Positions 23,200 through 36,389 of a stretch of DNA of 64,000 nucleotides are shown here, piece after piece (the stretch's first letter is position 1; each line of letters opens with the position of its first letter). Source of the DNA: Isoetes taiwanensis (lineage: Eukaryota > Streptophyta > Lycopodiopsida > Isoetales > Isoetaceae). The translations under genes were made by a program, and so were the position numbers. Where the stretch lies: contig JAJEKV010000010.1 in the NCBI GenBank assembly GCA_021234155.1, forward strand, positions 14,975,329-15,039,328, written 5' to 3'. The notes under the pieces were generated by a model. It saw only the letters and a list, made by a program, of their open reading frames with translations. It had not been told where the DNA came from and made no database searches.

Positions 23200-25240
23200 C
23201 ACATTACCTAAACCTTTTCTAGTAGACCAGTATTGTCGATGTTGCCCATCCCTTTCCTTTACTGCAATATAATATTCAGAGCAATGACCCAGAAAATGAG
23301 AGGCATTCCAAAGCACCCACTTGCCTGCGTAGGACTATAAAAAATGCAGCATAATAATTATCTGATGCTAAGCATTTTGTACAGACTACCATGGAAAGAG
23401 CTCTTCGAATTCAACATGTAATAAATAATGGAGCTCAACAAGAACTTCTAAGTAGGAACCGATTGAGCTTTGACAGTGTTTCTTAAATAGATCCATTCCT
23501 CTAAATCTACGCTGTGAATTGCACCAGGAATAAACAAAATATGTTCATATTTTTGTTGTCCAGTATCTTGAGCATTGTCAATGCACATCCCTTTCCGTTA
23601 TGCAATTCTATAATGAGAGGTATTCCAAAGCACCTACTTGCCTACATAGAAATATACAAAGTGCAACGAGATTAGAGCTCCTCGAATCGGCTTGCATTCA
23701 ATAGTATTCCACATATGATAAATAATGCAGCTTGCCAATGAAAAGCAGGAAGCGTTTTTACAATCTTGAGATTGAGCTCGCGGGGTTGATGCTTGAATGT
23801 ACTGTTAGATCAACATCTGGATCAAATCCTCATATGCTGCCCAATAATGCGGTATGAGAGAAAACCCAAGAAACTAACTTGTACACTTTACACCATTAAT
23901 GTCAGACTACAAAGAAAAAATGTGTTTCAACACATGTATATTCAGAAAAGAACAATACTGACTGAACAATAGAGATCCTAAACACAGCATTCTTTAGTAG
24001 AAAGGCAAATGAATAGTTCCCACTATATTCATCGCGGCTTGCATAAGATCTTGAATGATAGCTTAACCTCATGAACAGAATGATTGTTCCTTCTTTAGCA
24101 TTTGGCATGTGCATAGATGATCACTGCTCACTAGTATTTCAGATGCATATAAGTGCAACCTGGAAGAAGCAACATAAATATTTTAATTGCTGCATGTATG
24201 GCAAAGATTCTAATCTTCCTACATTGGTTGTACAATCTGGGTCTAGTTGATTGGCTTACAAATTTGCAACAAAATTGCTCATCCTTTTCCATTTACTGCA
24301 ATTTAATATTTGGAGCAATAATGCCCCAGAGAATGAAAGGCATCCAAAGCACCCACTTGCCTCATAGAAATATTTAAAATGCAGCGTGATAATTATCTGA
24401 TGCTAAGCATTATGTACAGACTACCATGGAAAGAGCTCTTCGAATTGGCTTGCGTTTGGTAGTGTTCCACATGTAATAAATAATGGAGCTCAACAAGAAC
24501 TTCTAAGTAGGAACAGATTAAGCTTTAACAGTGTTTTTTAGATAGAAACGGATTGATCCATTCCTCTAATCCAATCTGCGAATTACACCAGGAGCAAACA
24601 AAATATATATATTCTTCGTTCACGCATTAGACCTTTTATTTGTAGACCAGGACCTTGAGAATTGTCAATGCACATCCTTTCCCTCTACTGCAATTCGATA
24701 ATGAGAGGTATTCCAAAGCACCTGCTTGTCTGCGTAGAAATATAAACTGCAATGAGATTAGAGCTTTTCAAACCGGCTTGCATTCCGTAATATTCCACAT
24801 ATAATAAATAATGGAGCTTGCCAATGAAACGTAGGAAGCTTTTCTACAATGTTGCGATTGAGCTCAAGGGTTTAATGCTTGAATGTACTGCTAGATAGCA
24901 TCTCGACCAAATCCTCTGTCTCTGCTTAATAATGCGGTAGAAAGTAACTTCAGACACTTCTTTAATCATGTTTACTTACACCATTTATGTCAGACTACAA
25001 AAGAAGAAGGGATGTACTCCAGCACATGTATATTCAGAAAAGAACAGGACTGAACAATAAAGATTCCAAACACAACATTCTTGAGTAAAATAGCAAACCA
25101 ATAGTTCCCACTATATTCATCATGGCTTGCATAAGATCTTGATTTATACCTCTTCTCATGAACAAAGTAATTGTGCATTTGGCATGTGCATAGATGAGAA
25201 CTGCTATAAGTGCAACGTGGAAGAAGCGTCACCTCTATAT
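23200..25240. repeat. Nested tandem repeat, about 1.05-kb units containing about 0.35-kb subunits
   Basis: The block starting near 23285 (GGCATTCCAAAGCACC... TGCTAAGCATT...ACCATGGAAAGAGCTCTTCGAA) recurs near 24320. The block near 23895 (ACACATGTATATTCAGAAAAGAACA) recurs near 25020, giving a two-copy repeat with period of about 1.03-1.1 kb. Inside each unit the GAGAGGTATTCCAAAGCACC segment appears a second time (near 23615 and 24705), so the ancestral unit was smaller and was duplicated twice. No coding potential is evident. Confidence 0.8.
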
Positions 25241-26690
25241 GGTTTCAATTGCTGCATGTGTGGCAAAGATTCTAAGTTTCCTGCATTAGTCGGACAGCCT
25301 GCGACTTTGTTGCAGATTTTTGTTCTGGATGCTATAGGATAGAGTGTTGAACCTTAACTTATTCAGCACACTAAATCTGATTCTTCATTAGGCCAAATTG
25401 CTCCAATGAAAGATAAGTGAATAATGCTGGGGGGATGTATCAGACATCTCTCTGTACAGCGGGTCTTCTGGTAAAAATTGATTGGCTTACGGCCACAATT
25501 AGAGAAAGGACTAAATTTATGGTTGGATACTGTATCCCATGGTGCACTTTCACGGTAAGGATCATGCCAATTTTCTCGGTAAGGACCATGAACTGTGGTA
25601 AGTTCTGAAGAAGACATCTTCCATGTTTGAAAGGCAACATTAAAAATAATGTTTTCTTCGCTTTTCTGAACAGTTGGACTTTTGATTTGATCTTCTTCTT
25701 ATTCCTTTATTATATACTACTATATTGTATGCCATTAGCCTTGCAATTTAGGAGTGATTACCACAGTTCTCTCTGTTATAGAGATGAGAATATGTTATCT
25801 GCTGTTTCAAAGCTCCTTATCCCAACGCTATGTAAATCACAATAGATAAATGGACAATGAGAAAGTTCTAGGATATGTCCTTTCAAATATTTAACTTAAT
25901 GAGGCTGAGCTGAGAAAGTTCTAGGATATGTCCTTTCGAATGTTTAACTTATCAAACAAGATAAGGAGGCTGATCCGATCATGAAACCACATGTTTGACA
26001 ATGGATAGGAATACAAAGAAGAAAAGAATTTTGAAGACACGTGCAGTTAAGTTTTTGGCAACAACACTGCCAACTAAAGCACACAATACTGAACAAAATT
26101 GAGCTTAATTCACCATAGATTTGACAGACATACCTGGATATTCACCATAGGTTTGGCAGATCAGGCCATACCTGGATAGCTGCTATAATGCTGCGCCAGG
26201 CCAAAACCTTGGTAGCATGGAACTTCAAAGCAAACCTAATTGATTCAAACCTACTTGATTTGTTGAAGGGGGCCGCGCGAACGCGAGCCCCCACTACCAC
26301 AAATTATGACGTGCACTCTCCCCTTAAGGAGATGCTAGCGCAGTCCTTGCCCTGGTGCAATGGCACAGACCACTCTAGGCCATCAGCCTTCTTGATCACT
26401 GATTGACCCCGCCCAGGTAAGTAAGGCTTTGATGGCAGCTCCTCCGTCTTTATGATCAACGTTCTTCTCCATCTTTTGTTCTGCGCCTGTGGGATATATC
26501 CCAAACATAAAATTTCAGAACAGAATGCGCATCTATCAAGCTGAGAAGTGTCCTTCTGCAGTCTCAATGCTTCTTTGATGCCTCGATCTTTTCCCTTGAA
26601 GAAACGCTTCAAAATCAATGGAAGAACTCGTATACGTTAGATATTTGTTATCGGGTCTCTCCTTGCAATAGACACTGGACGTGGACGTCC
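25241..26690. other. Spacer, no gene recognised
   Basis: Overlapping short ORFs on both strands, the longest being 104 codons on the minus strand at 26304-26618, carry no recognisable domain. The phrase AGAAAGTTCTAGGATATGTCCTTT is repeated at about 25859 and 25913. Confidence 0.35.
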
Positions 26691-26830
26691 AGAGAGGGGT
26701 TGCATGCATCCCTAGGAGGTTGCATGCATGCATGGAGGGCTGCTAGCTATAAAGAGGCTCGGGGGAGAGCTCAAGGGGCATTCAGTTTTCTGTGCTGAGC
26801 TCGTGGTTGGGTGGTGAGTATAGCTAGCAC
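26690..26830 (+). promoter_or_regulatory. Candidate promoter with RY motifs, TATA box and downstream splice donor
   Basis: CATGCATC at 26703-26710 and CATGCATGCATGG near 26724-26736 are RY motifs, bound by plant B3 factors of the ABI3/FUS3 type. They stand 15-45 bases upstream of CTATAAAGAGG (TATA box near 26747). A transcription start would fall near 26780. GGTGAGTATA near 26813 could be the first donor. No coding exon follows before the LINE at 27133, so any transcript is interrupted by that insertion or is non-coding. Confidence 0.45.
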
Positions 26831-27159
26831 GTCATTTGTGCGTTTCACTCCTCGTTGTCAGATCCTAGCTTGTTCTAAGATGGCATAGCTAGTTTATAGA
26901 CAAGATTCATAGATGAGAACTTGCAGTCTATGTGCTAGTAAGGAAGATGCAAAGGAATGAATGCATGTCTAAGATCCTAAATTTGTGTATTTGTTAGTAC
27001 TATGATCTCCTCCTTTTCCAGCCTTGCAATTTACTCCAAGTAGATTTGATGATCTTGTTGTGGACTCATGTGTGCTTTCTTTTTTTATTGTTGGGGATTA
27101 TCTTTCTTCTGCTAAGATAGTACAATTAAGTGATGATGCACACCACTTAAGATCAATTA

Positions 27160-29279
27160 ATGGACGAAGACGCAACAGAAGCGGCGGCGGCTGCCGGAAA
27201 TCAACCTGGGTCCGACCCAGGTATAAACAACGGGGCCCTATGGCCCCCGAATCGACCTGCCAACGCCACTGCAGGCTGGACATCAGCCATCCGGCAGACT
27301 TCAGGGGTCTGCAAATCGTCCCCAGCCGATGGGGTTTCCAACTGTTCTGACCCAAAAATTGGGGCTTTTGCCCTGAACCAGGTAAACCATCCCGCTATTT
27401 CGTCAGTTAAGAATCTAGGATCATTTGCAGCCGCCCCCGCTCCACATAGTATAATCCATTCCCCAATGGGCAAGGGAGTAGGTAAGGCATTAGCAGGGGA
27501 AGATCTGGCCTCTAAGGCAAGTGTGAGCGCCATCAGTGCTATCCGAAAATTGAAAACTGCAATGTTAGGGGCAGGCACAGGAGATAGTGCAGGTGGGCAG
27601 AAAAACTTCACACAGTGCAACAGAGCAATCAACGAAACTGATAAGATCATGATGGAGGCTGGATCAGATGATAATCAAGCATTCCCAAAGGACTTAAACA
27701 AAGGTAAGAATTTTCCCTCTACATCGAAAACCGTAGATAATGTGATCTTCGAACCGAAAACGGGATAGTGAAGCAGGCAAAGTAAGAGTAGGGGAAGATC
27801 GGGGCCCGGCTAGTGGTAATGCAAGGAGTAATGCAAGGGAGGCTTGGAAAAACAATGACACGATAGCAAGAGTTAACAAGCCTAGATTCTCAGAGTGGAT
27901 AAAGAATAAGATGCCAACGAAACGGCCGGGGAGTTTGAGAGTAGATGCAAAGACTTAAAATAGTAGAAGCAGGTTTTGCTCAAGATCCGGGCAAACCGAA
28001 CAAAGGCCAACTTGAAGAAAATGGAACCGAAAGTCGCGGGAAATATGGAAGTAGACGAGGAGGCTAACTATCCAATAGCGAGATAGATCATGGTATGCAC
28101 GTAAAAGTGGTGGAGAACCTCGTATCCGCGATCATCATTGGTTTCTTTAGGAGGATTCCCGGACCTTCAAAACCGGAATCTTGGCTCAAAGACACCGAAG
28201 AAATTAGGCCTACCTCAACACGAATCGCTAAAGGCACCGGGAAGTAACTTCTTTCTCATTCTTTTTGATAGCGGCGATGGTAGATAAGATGGTGTCCCGC
28301 CTTGAAGAGACTCATTCATGGGAGAGTACATTTTATATCAATATTACTCACCTGGCTTCTCTCCCCATCAAATCTCGGCCATCAAAATTCCGTGTTGGTT
28401 AGAGATCGAACACTTACCTCCAGACATGTTGGTACCTGAATTCTTAAAGGTCATTTCTAACACAGTAGGAGCATATATCTCACATTCCATCGCCAAAGGA
28501 CCAAAGATTTGTGTAGCAATACCGGCAACGTCAGGCATACCTAAAGGGGTGGTAGTTAAGAGTGGCAAATGCTCTTTCAAGTTCCCCCTGAAATTGACCA
28601 ATAGATGGGAAATATACAGAATGTTTCTGGACATAAAGATTGAAGGACTAGAAGAAAACCCCCAAGTCAGGTCTAGAAAAGCTGGGACTCCTCAACAACA
28701 AGCTCCGACTGGCCTTAATGATCCTCCCACATCCAATGGTGCACCAGTTAGCCACCCCATCACTCAAGTAAGTATCACCCCATGCGCCCCTAGCCAGGGA
28801 GGTGAGAATCACTGCTACAACATCGTGGGAAAGCTAGCTAACGAATCGACAATACAGCCCAGTAATCTCATAAGTTTACCAAAAGCAGATGATCAGTCAT
28901 GGGAAGTGGTAGGTTCCAAACAAAAAGGTTGGACTAGGAACATTGCTCGGAGGAGCAGAGCACTCCGGTCAAAACCTCTTCCCCAGGCATCTCCGAGTAC
29001 TCACATTGGTCTAGGAGTAAAAAATCCTTTCTCTCAGTACATTCTGGAAACAACAAACACAGAGAAGGGAACACTTACTGAAGCGGAAGGAGGGATTGGG
29101 AGAGATATAATGGTATATGGGGAATTGGATGAAATAGAGAGAGTCATTCCCCCAAACAAAAATAAGTGGGCGGATCTAATGGAAGAGGAGGATATGGTGG
29201 ATGAAGATCCCCCTACTCTAACAGGAAAAAAAAAACAAAAAGGTAACAAGCACAAATCTAGAAGAAGAAGGGTCGGATA
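27160..29279 (+). pseudogene. LINE-1 ORF1 (DUF4283-type nucleic-acid-binding protein), frameshifted
   Basis: An N-terminal frame of 202 residues (27160-27768, MDEDATEAAAAAGNQPG) is low in complexity and rich in A, G, S and P. The conserved domain begins in a shifted frame near 28095 (MHVKVVENLVSAIIIGFF) and continues in the 320-residue frame 28318-29280. That frame contains IPCWLEIEHLPPDML, then KVISNTVGAYI and a basic tail GKKKQKGNKHKSRRRRVG. This matches plant LINE ORF1 proteins with a DUF4283 RRM-like fold, which bind LINE RNA. The CCHC knuckle expected after the domain is not evident. Confidence 0.75.
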
Positions 29280-29315
29280 GCATGAAAAGGAAAAAGGGTC
29301 TGGAAACATCTCTTT

Positions 29316-32300
29316 ATGAATCATAAAATTCTCAGTTGGAATATTAGGGGAGTAAAATCCTCTGAATACAAGAAGAGTAGGTTAGCAAGCGCCATAAAGG
29401 GGATCAACCCGGATGTGATATGCTTACAAGAACATAAGTGTAAAAAGGAAGAAATACAGGAGCTGTTCAAAGTAATAGGCAATGAATTTGCTGCAGTAAA
29501 GGAAACTTCTAGTGCAGGGACCCTCATCGCGTGGAAAAAAGTATGTGAGTCACAGGTAGACAGATTTGGGAGATGGTCTTTAATCTTATGGCAACATGAA
29601 GGTAAAGTATGGGGCTTGGTGAACGTTTACGCCCATAACAACCCCAGTAGGAGATTTCAATATGGTGGAGGCAGCTGAGGATAGACAAGGGGTATCATCT
29701 GCAATTGTGCATGGGTTTGAGAAAGTACAGTGGTGCAAACTGTTAGAAGATATAGGCTTCATGGAAGTAGACGGAGATAAGGGCTATACATGGTGTAACG
29801 GATGGATAGGCATGGGTAGGACTTATGCAAGACATGATAGATGCTACATCAACGATGAGGCACTTACCATCCTTCCAAATGTGCATAGATCCAACCTTCT
29901 ACAAAATGCTATCTCGGATCACAATCCACAGGTCATATCTACCCAGATTTGCCAGATTAGAACCTCTAAAACAGTATTCAAGCTCAACACTAGATATTTG
30001 AAAGATCCAGAATTTGTGGAGGCTTGTAAAAGCATATGGCAATCCACTTTCAGAACGGGCTCAGGGATGGAAACCATGATAACGGCCCTGGGTAATATAA
30101 AAAATTATGCCAAAAGTTGGGGTAGAGCTAAAGTGCAAAGGGAGAGGGGAGAGTTGGATAGCCTTTACAATCAGCTCCACTCACTTAGAGCATTGGGCCC
30201 GAATGATGGGATAGAGGAGAAGGGAATAATAGAACAGATAAAGGCACTAGAGGAAGTCAAGATAATGGAGAACAGATGCAAAGCAGGATTGACTTGGCTA
30301 AATGAAGGTGATAAATGCACCAAGTTCTTCTTTAAGTCAGCTAAAGAAAAGAAGAGGTCGTCTACTCTATCAACCATTGCACTAGGCGACGGGTCGACCC
30401 TCAAATCTGCAGGGGATCTAAAAAGGTACTTACATAATCATCTCCAAGGTTTTTTTTTGGGGAACATAACTTACCATTCCAAGATACATATGAAGAGCTA
30501 GTGATCTCAAAAGTTTCACCTATAATGAGCTCTAGCCAAAAAGATATTCTGAGTCGCTCTCTCTCTATGGAGGATCTTGAAAAAGCCACCCTCTTATTGG
30601 CTAAAAATAAATGTCCGGGTATGGATGGAATTCCCATCGAATTCTACCAATGCAATTGGGAATGGATTAAAAATGATATCTTTTCTGCATACACAGACTT
30701 CTTGCAAGCTGAAAATTTAAATACAAGATTGAATACAGGCTGCATTGCCTTGGTACCCAAGTGTAAGGAGCCAAGCACAATTAACGATTGGAGGCCTATC
30801 ACACTCCTATCTGCATTTTACAAAATCATAGCCAAGGCTATGGCGAGAAAGATCAAACCAATTTTAGCGGAAGGTATCTCACAAGCCCAATCTGGCTTCT
30901 TCATTGGGTAGGAGTATTCTCGAGCAATGTGGCGCGACTTTTGAAGGGTTGCACTTGGGCGGAAAAATCGACAAAAGTAGCCTATCTAAAGCTAGATTTC
31001 ACCAAGGCATATGACAGCATTAGATGGAGTTTTCTGCATAAAATGATGCTCAAGCTGGGTTGTGGGGATATTTTTACAGAAGGGGTAATGAAACTATTGA
31101 GATCAGCTCGAGCCTCAGTCTTATTTCAAGGTGAATCATCTCCTATATTTGAGATTAAGAGGGGCATCAGGCAAGGTTGTCCCCTGGCTCCCTTCCTCTT
31201 CAATATAGCAGCAGAAGCTCTCTCACAGTTATTCCTGCAAGCATCTGCAGATGGTCTCATTCAGGGACTAGAAATGTGGGACGGTTCTCAACAAATCTGT
31301 AACCAGTATGCAGATGACTCATTTCTGTTTATCGAGGCAGAGGAAAACAATATGTCATGTGCAGGACAACTACTGGCCACCTTCTCAATAGCTTCAGGTT
31401 GCCTCATAAATTGGAAAAAATGCTCAGTGCAGTGGCCTTTGGAGAACAGGCATCCCATATGTTTGGAAAGCTTACCATGGAAAATTATCCCTGAGGGTGA
31501 ACACTCCAGCTTGTTAGGAATCCCAGTGGGCATTAACATCACTAGTGCACGAATATGGGATGAAATGCTACTAGGCCTACATAAACACCTAAATTGGTGG
31601 AAGGTAGCAAAGTTATCCCTTGCAGGGAGGATTACTGTGGCAAAACATGTGCTAAGTAATACTTATGTATACATATCATCAATTCTACTTGCTCCGAGGG
31701 AGAAGGTGCAGGAGTTAGAAGGGCTGATTCGAAACTTCGTCCCAGGGAGGTAATGAAGAAGGTGCAACGATCAAAATTGCTTGGTGGAAGTGCAAGAGGG
31801 ACAAAACAGAAGGGGGAATTGGTATGTTTGACATAGTCTTACAGAGCAAAGTATTAATAGCCAAATTCATATGGATGATTCTTCAGGAAAAGGTGAAATC
31901 TCCAGGTTTGCACCTCATCAACCAAGCTCTATTATATTCTTGTAAGCATAGTAAGCCCTCCGTCAAGGTCTCGCTTCCATGGTCTCTCTTTTTTTATCTC
32001 AAGCCATGTAAAGAAGCCTCTCCCTTCCTGAAGGGTCTTATTTCGGCTTGGAATGCCATAAAGAAACTATTCACGCTTGATATTAGCAAATTTAAAGCAG
32101 GGACCTCCCCTCCATGGTGGGTACCAGTGGAATTGCACAATAAACAAGGCCCATTAGGTATAGTGGCTGACGCGAGGATTGTGAAGGGATGGAAAAACTG
32201 TGGTATACATTCTTGTGCTCAGTGGTATATGGGAGAGCACCCGCCGGTTGGGAAGCATTTCAAGCCCATTTTGGTTTAAAGGAGGCGAGACAAGATAATT

Positions 32301-32988
32301 TGGGAATGTGTGGCTTCCGTTCTCCCAAACACAATAAATAGAGGAGATCAAAGTCCATGGGTCGTACACATCCTTCGATCTGACCAAACAAGTTTGTGAA
32401 GTCATGCTACAAGAGTTTGAAGACTAAGGGATTTCTTCCAAGATCTCCCAAGTGGGAGCTAGTGATCACTGAGGACATCCTTAAAAACATCCGAGAAACG
32501 CTTGGCTGAAATTCCTCCCTCCACGAATCAACGCCTTTCTTTGGCAAGTGATCCACAGGGTCCCAAGGGTCAATCATTTAGTCTCCAAATGGGACAATAA
32601 CGTGAGCCCACTTTGTTCTATGTGTGAAGAGGAAGAAGAATCCATAGAACATTGTCTGGTGGAATGTAGGATGCTTGCATGAAGTATGGGCCCGAGTCCG
32701 GATAGGTTCAATACCCCTTAGGAACCAAAAGAATTGCTTTGCTAGGAATTCTCCCTCGTAATGGTGTCCCAAGAAGAAGATTTCTTTTCACATAGCCGTG
32801 GGGCGGACGATCCGTCAATATGGAAAAGGAGGAATGCCCGAGTCTTCGCTGAGAATCAGGAGGTATTCATATCATCAACTCAGCTACTTCACCTGGTACT
32901 TGAAAGACTTAAAAAATTTAGGCTAGTTTTTAAAAGTGAAGAAGACGTAAAGGAAGAAATATGGGGCACCTATTTTAATCTGGTCTAG
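29316..32988 (+). pseudogene. LINE-1 ORF2: endonuclease, reverse transcriptase, zf-RVT
   Basis: The start is MNHKILSWNIRGVKS at 29316. The endonuclease shows WNIRG, CLQEHKCKKEE and, after a deletion near 29650 that removes the GDFN region, TYARHDRCYIN and SDHNP (near 29920). RT motifs are KCPGMDGIPIEFY (30617), INDWRPITLLSAFYK, LKLDFTKAYDS, GIRQGCPLAPFLF and the catalytic YADD at 31307-31318. A shifted frame gives FLWQVIHRV and a Cys-rich LCSMCEEEEESIEHC near 32610-32670 (zf-RVT). Frames change near 29650, 30500, 30905, 31750 and 32280. The enzyme nicked DNA and primed reverse transcription at the target. Confidence 0.92.
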
Positions 32989-33141
32989 GTCGGGAAAGAG
33001 AATAGTACAAGTCGGAGCTACGTAGCTACCCCCATCTCATATTCGTGGATGGGTGCACCTCTGCCATGTGGCTTTGTATCATTCTCTCTAAGTAAATAAA
33101 ATCTTTTTTATCCCTCAAAAAAAAAAAAAAACAATTAAGTG

Positions 33142-34350
33142 GTGATGATGGCCAATATCTCGTTCTATTATGTTGCTACTCAATGATGGGCCTTCTTGAT
33201 TTCAAAGCTCATATACACAAAAGAATCTAATGCTACTTGCCAGCATGAAAAATAAAGTTGTCTAAACTAAATAATAAAATAACTAGCTCACCAATTTAAA
33301 ATGACTTTTATCATTTATTTGTAGCGGAGCTTGATTGACGAAGTCTACCCTTGCTTATTACAACAAGGTTTACGTGTCTAAATATTTGTGTATGGCTTCA
33401 ATCTGGTTACTTTTGATGAGCACTATCTAGGAATTGGATGCTGCATGTATGATTTGTATGCAAAAATAACCTCACATTGTCACGAGTCTGATTTCCTTTA
33501 AAGACGTATTGAACTGCCTGCAATGGGATTGTGCAACTTTTGACACAACCATGAAGTATATTCATATGTGAATGAGCTTGTAGTTGACAAGATTCAAAAT
33601 ACTTAAAAGAGTTAGATCAAAAGTTAGGTCAAGTAAAACCTTAATGTCGAATCATACATTTGTTGGCATGGTTCACGATTGGTCAAGACTAATTTGGTAC
33701 ATCAATCTAATCTACTATTTTCTATTTGACCATTCAATTCTTTCCAAAAAGTAGGCAGAATACGATAGATGCAACTAAAGGTAGAATAAAAAGGCTCGAA
33801 ATAATCATATCCCATTGTCCCGGAGCTTTGTTTATGATGGTTTGGCCCTTTAATTATGTTCTTTGCTCTTGATGTTCATGATGTTTCCTTTGTTGTCATT
33901 GTTTAGCTGCTAGCATTGCACCAGAGGTTCTTGTGTTTTTGAGATGTTTATGTTTGTTATCCAAGACTTTCAAGATGTTCTATGCATGCAGAGGCAGCTT
34001 TGGGATCCCCACTTAGTCACGAGCCCTTTGAGTGCATGTAGTGATTGAGCAAGATGGTGCTCGGGCCAGTAGCAGCGGTACTGCTCCAGATCGTGGATGA
34101 GTTTGAAAGTTTCTAAAAGAGAAAGCTTGAGTTTGGTGTTGAACTTATATTCATTTTGGATATTATTTCCCTAAAAATTATGTGATAATTGATGGATTAT
34201 ATTGGATCATTCCCAATTATTTATTGAAAGATTAAATTCTTCACCAACATTATATTTGAGGAAAGCTTTTACACCAAACTAGATCTAGTAAAGTTTTGAC
34301 AAGATCCCGAGTTGCCAAGAGAGTCAACTCGATAGGCTATGCATACTTAG
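33142..34350. other. Spacer, no gene seen
   Basis: AT-rich sequence after the LINE target duplication, with no ORF of note, no inverted repeat boundary and no RNA gene that I can recognise. Confidence 0.5.
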
Positions 34351-34359
34351 TTAAAGAAT

Positions 34360-34720
34360 TTAATCTTTATGTCTATATTCCAAGGTCCTAAAACTTGATT
34401 TCCTCATAACCAACAATATCCTCACACAACAATTCATGAACTTAACAATTATAGCTTCAGGCCAAAATAATAATCTACACATATATAATCCATTATGTCT
34501 GATAGGGAGGCCCACGTGGCAGCAAGCCATGCCTTCTAAACTCACGCTTAAATCTATGCGTTTAGCATGCAATTCCACCCAGGAACCCAATTTACTCTCC
34601 AAAACCGAGCCTAGGATTTTTGAGAATATGCTTCCTATCAAAATTGTTCTGTAGTTGCTTGCAATTCTCTTATCCCCTGATTTGTGAATAGGATGTACTC
34701 TGTTTACTTTCTAGTTATAC
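34360..34720 (-). pseudogene. Fragment of a LINE-X-type reverse transcriptase
   Basis: The minus-strand frame 34360-34641 starts IGSIFSKILGSVLESKLGSW. This fits the LINE RT motif block N-Y-R-T-I-x-x-G...K-x-x-G-x-x-L-E-x-x-x-x-x-W. The preceding bases encode VHPIHKSGDKRIA, the KKGD..pxNYR region. The rest is frameshifted. It differs from LINE-1 and LINE-2, whose equivalent is INDWRPITLLS, and may belong to the family at 47745-50760. Confidence 0.6.
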
Positions 34721-34824
34721 TACGCGTCCAATAGCATCGCAGCCATGGGCTGATCAAGTAGATACTGAGTCTCCTATACATGCTGATATGGACTTAGAGC
34801 ATCCTCCACATCCACCTGATCGAT

Positions 34825-35528
34825 AAAGTTAATCTTCTGGAATGTGCAGGAGGTTGCCTCCTCCCCTACTAAAAGGAGCAGGTTGTCCATGGCCCTGGCT
34901 AAGTGGGACTCAGACTTCATATGTTTGCAAGAGCATAAATGCAAGAAAGAGGATGCCAACAAAGTTGTTGTGGTAATCAATAGGCAATACAATGTTCTTG
35001 TGGCAGCCTCAGACTCGGCAAAGTGTGGTGTCCTTACAGCATGAAGGAGGACTATTGCAATGTCATTTACTCAGGTTGACAGATTTGGCCGGTGGATCAT
35101 AATCAAGTGGTTTGATAAGGGGCAAGAATGGGGATTGGTTAATGTGTATGCGCATAATCGATCACGTCAGAGAGGCGCATTGTGGGCTTTTTTGCGATCC
35201 AAATTACTGAGGTTAGGCTCTCTTGTTGTGTGGATCATGGTGGGTGATTTTAACATGGTTGAGCTTGAGCAAGACAGATGTGGCAGAGGTGCAGAGATAG
35301 TGCAGGGCTTTGAATGGGAGCAATGGCACCGCTTAATGCAAGATTGTAGCTTCATAGAAGTCGATGGTCCTTCAAGTTTTACTTGGTGTAATGGCTGGTT
35401 GGCTGGTGGTAGAGCATATGCAAGACATGATAGAGGCTACTATAATGCTTTGGTAGCAACCCTGTTGCCTGCTTTTCATCGTGATAACCTGTTGAATACT
35501 GCGATTTCTGACCATAATCCACAGTATT
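34825..35528 (+). pseudogene. LINE-2 ORF2, apurinic endonuclease part
   Basis: Two frames (34844-35044 and 35060-35536) give the AP endonuclease core with VGDFNM (catalytic D and N), WCNGW and SDHNP (final D-H pair). One stop at 35042 breaks the frame. The copy is more complete than that of LINE-1, which has lost the GDFN motif. Coding sequence ends three codons after SDHNP, at the transposon junction. Confidence 0.85.
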
Positions 35529-36389
35529 CACCATAACCCCAAAATCTGCTCAACGTGTAGTTTTTTTGTGTCTTTTTTGGCAAAAAACAACACATAAAGA
35601 CTACCCATAGTATTGTTCCGAAAATGCTAGAAACAATGGGTAGTTTTCTAGTGTGGTTTTTCACACACAAATAACGCGTAGTTTTCATGCGTGGTTTTCA
35701 AACGAAAACAATGTTGTAGTTTTTAGATGTATTTTCACTGTGTTTCTAGATAAAAACAATGCGTAATTTTATGTATAGTTTTCACTCAAAAATAAAAACA
35801 TCACATAGTTTTTAAATGTGGTCTTCACCTAAAACATCACATGGTCTTTAGATGTAAGATTTTTTAGCATAGTTTTCCTTTAATTCTTAAAAATTCTTAT
35901 CTTATCTTTAATTGTCCACATGTTTTTTTTGTTGTTTGTAACGCAACCACGTATTGACTTTCCTAAAATCAATGTATGGTCTTTACATGTAGTATTTTTT
36001 TTGCATAGTTTTCCTTTAATTATCCACATGTTATTTTTGTTGTTTATATCTAGACACATTATTTTGTCTATTGTAGGTTTACCAAAAACAACGTGTTGGA
36101 TTAAATGAAAACAACAAAAGAATAGCTCCAAATTCCATTGCAATAATAAACGAAGGAATTTTTGCATTGTCAAATGAAATGAGTATATATAAGCATGCAT
36201 TTCCAGTTTAAATTTCGAAGTATACAACTCATTTCTAAATTGAATTTCAAAGTATACAATCACATGTTCATTTCCGAAGTATGATCTTATTTTCATATAA
36301 AAATTCCAAGCTTTACAATTCCAAATGTATTCTGCAATATATTCTGCAAATGTAAAAAATTTGTAATGTTTCAGATTGTAATAAGGAAC

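Larger units (their letters stand above)
27133..33130 (+). mobile_element. L1-type LINE (LINE-1), nearly full length
   Basis: ACAATTAAGTG is duplicated at 27122-27132 and 33131-33141, and the similarity extends imperfectly through TGATGATG. The element ends in poly(A) at 33117-33130, preceded by AATAAAATCTTTTTTATCCCTC. It carries an ORF1 and an ORF2 with endonuclease, RT and zf-RVT regions in order. Several frameshifts make it inactive. The almost complete length is uncommon, since most plant LINE copies are 5'-truncated. Confidence 0.92.

Noticed and set aside
27201-27650. 149-codon minus-strand ORF
   Set aside because: It is a shadow of the LINE-1 ORF1 N-terminal frame on the plus strand.
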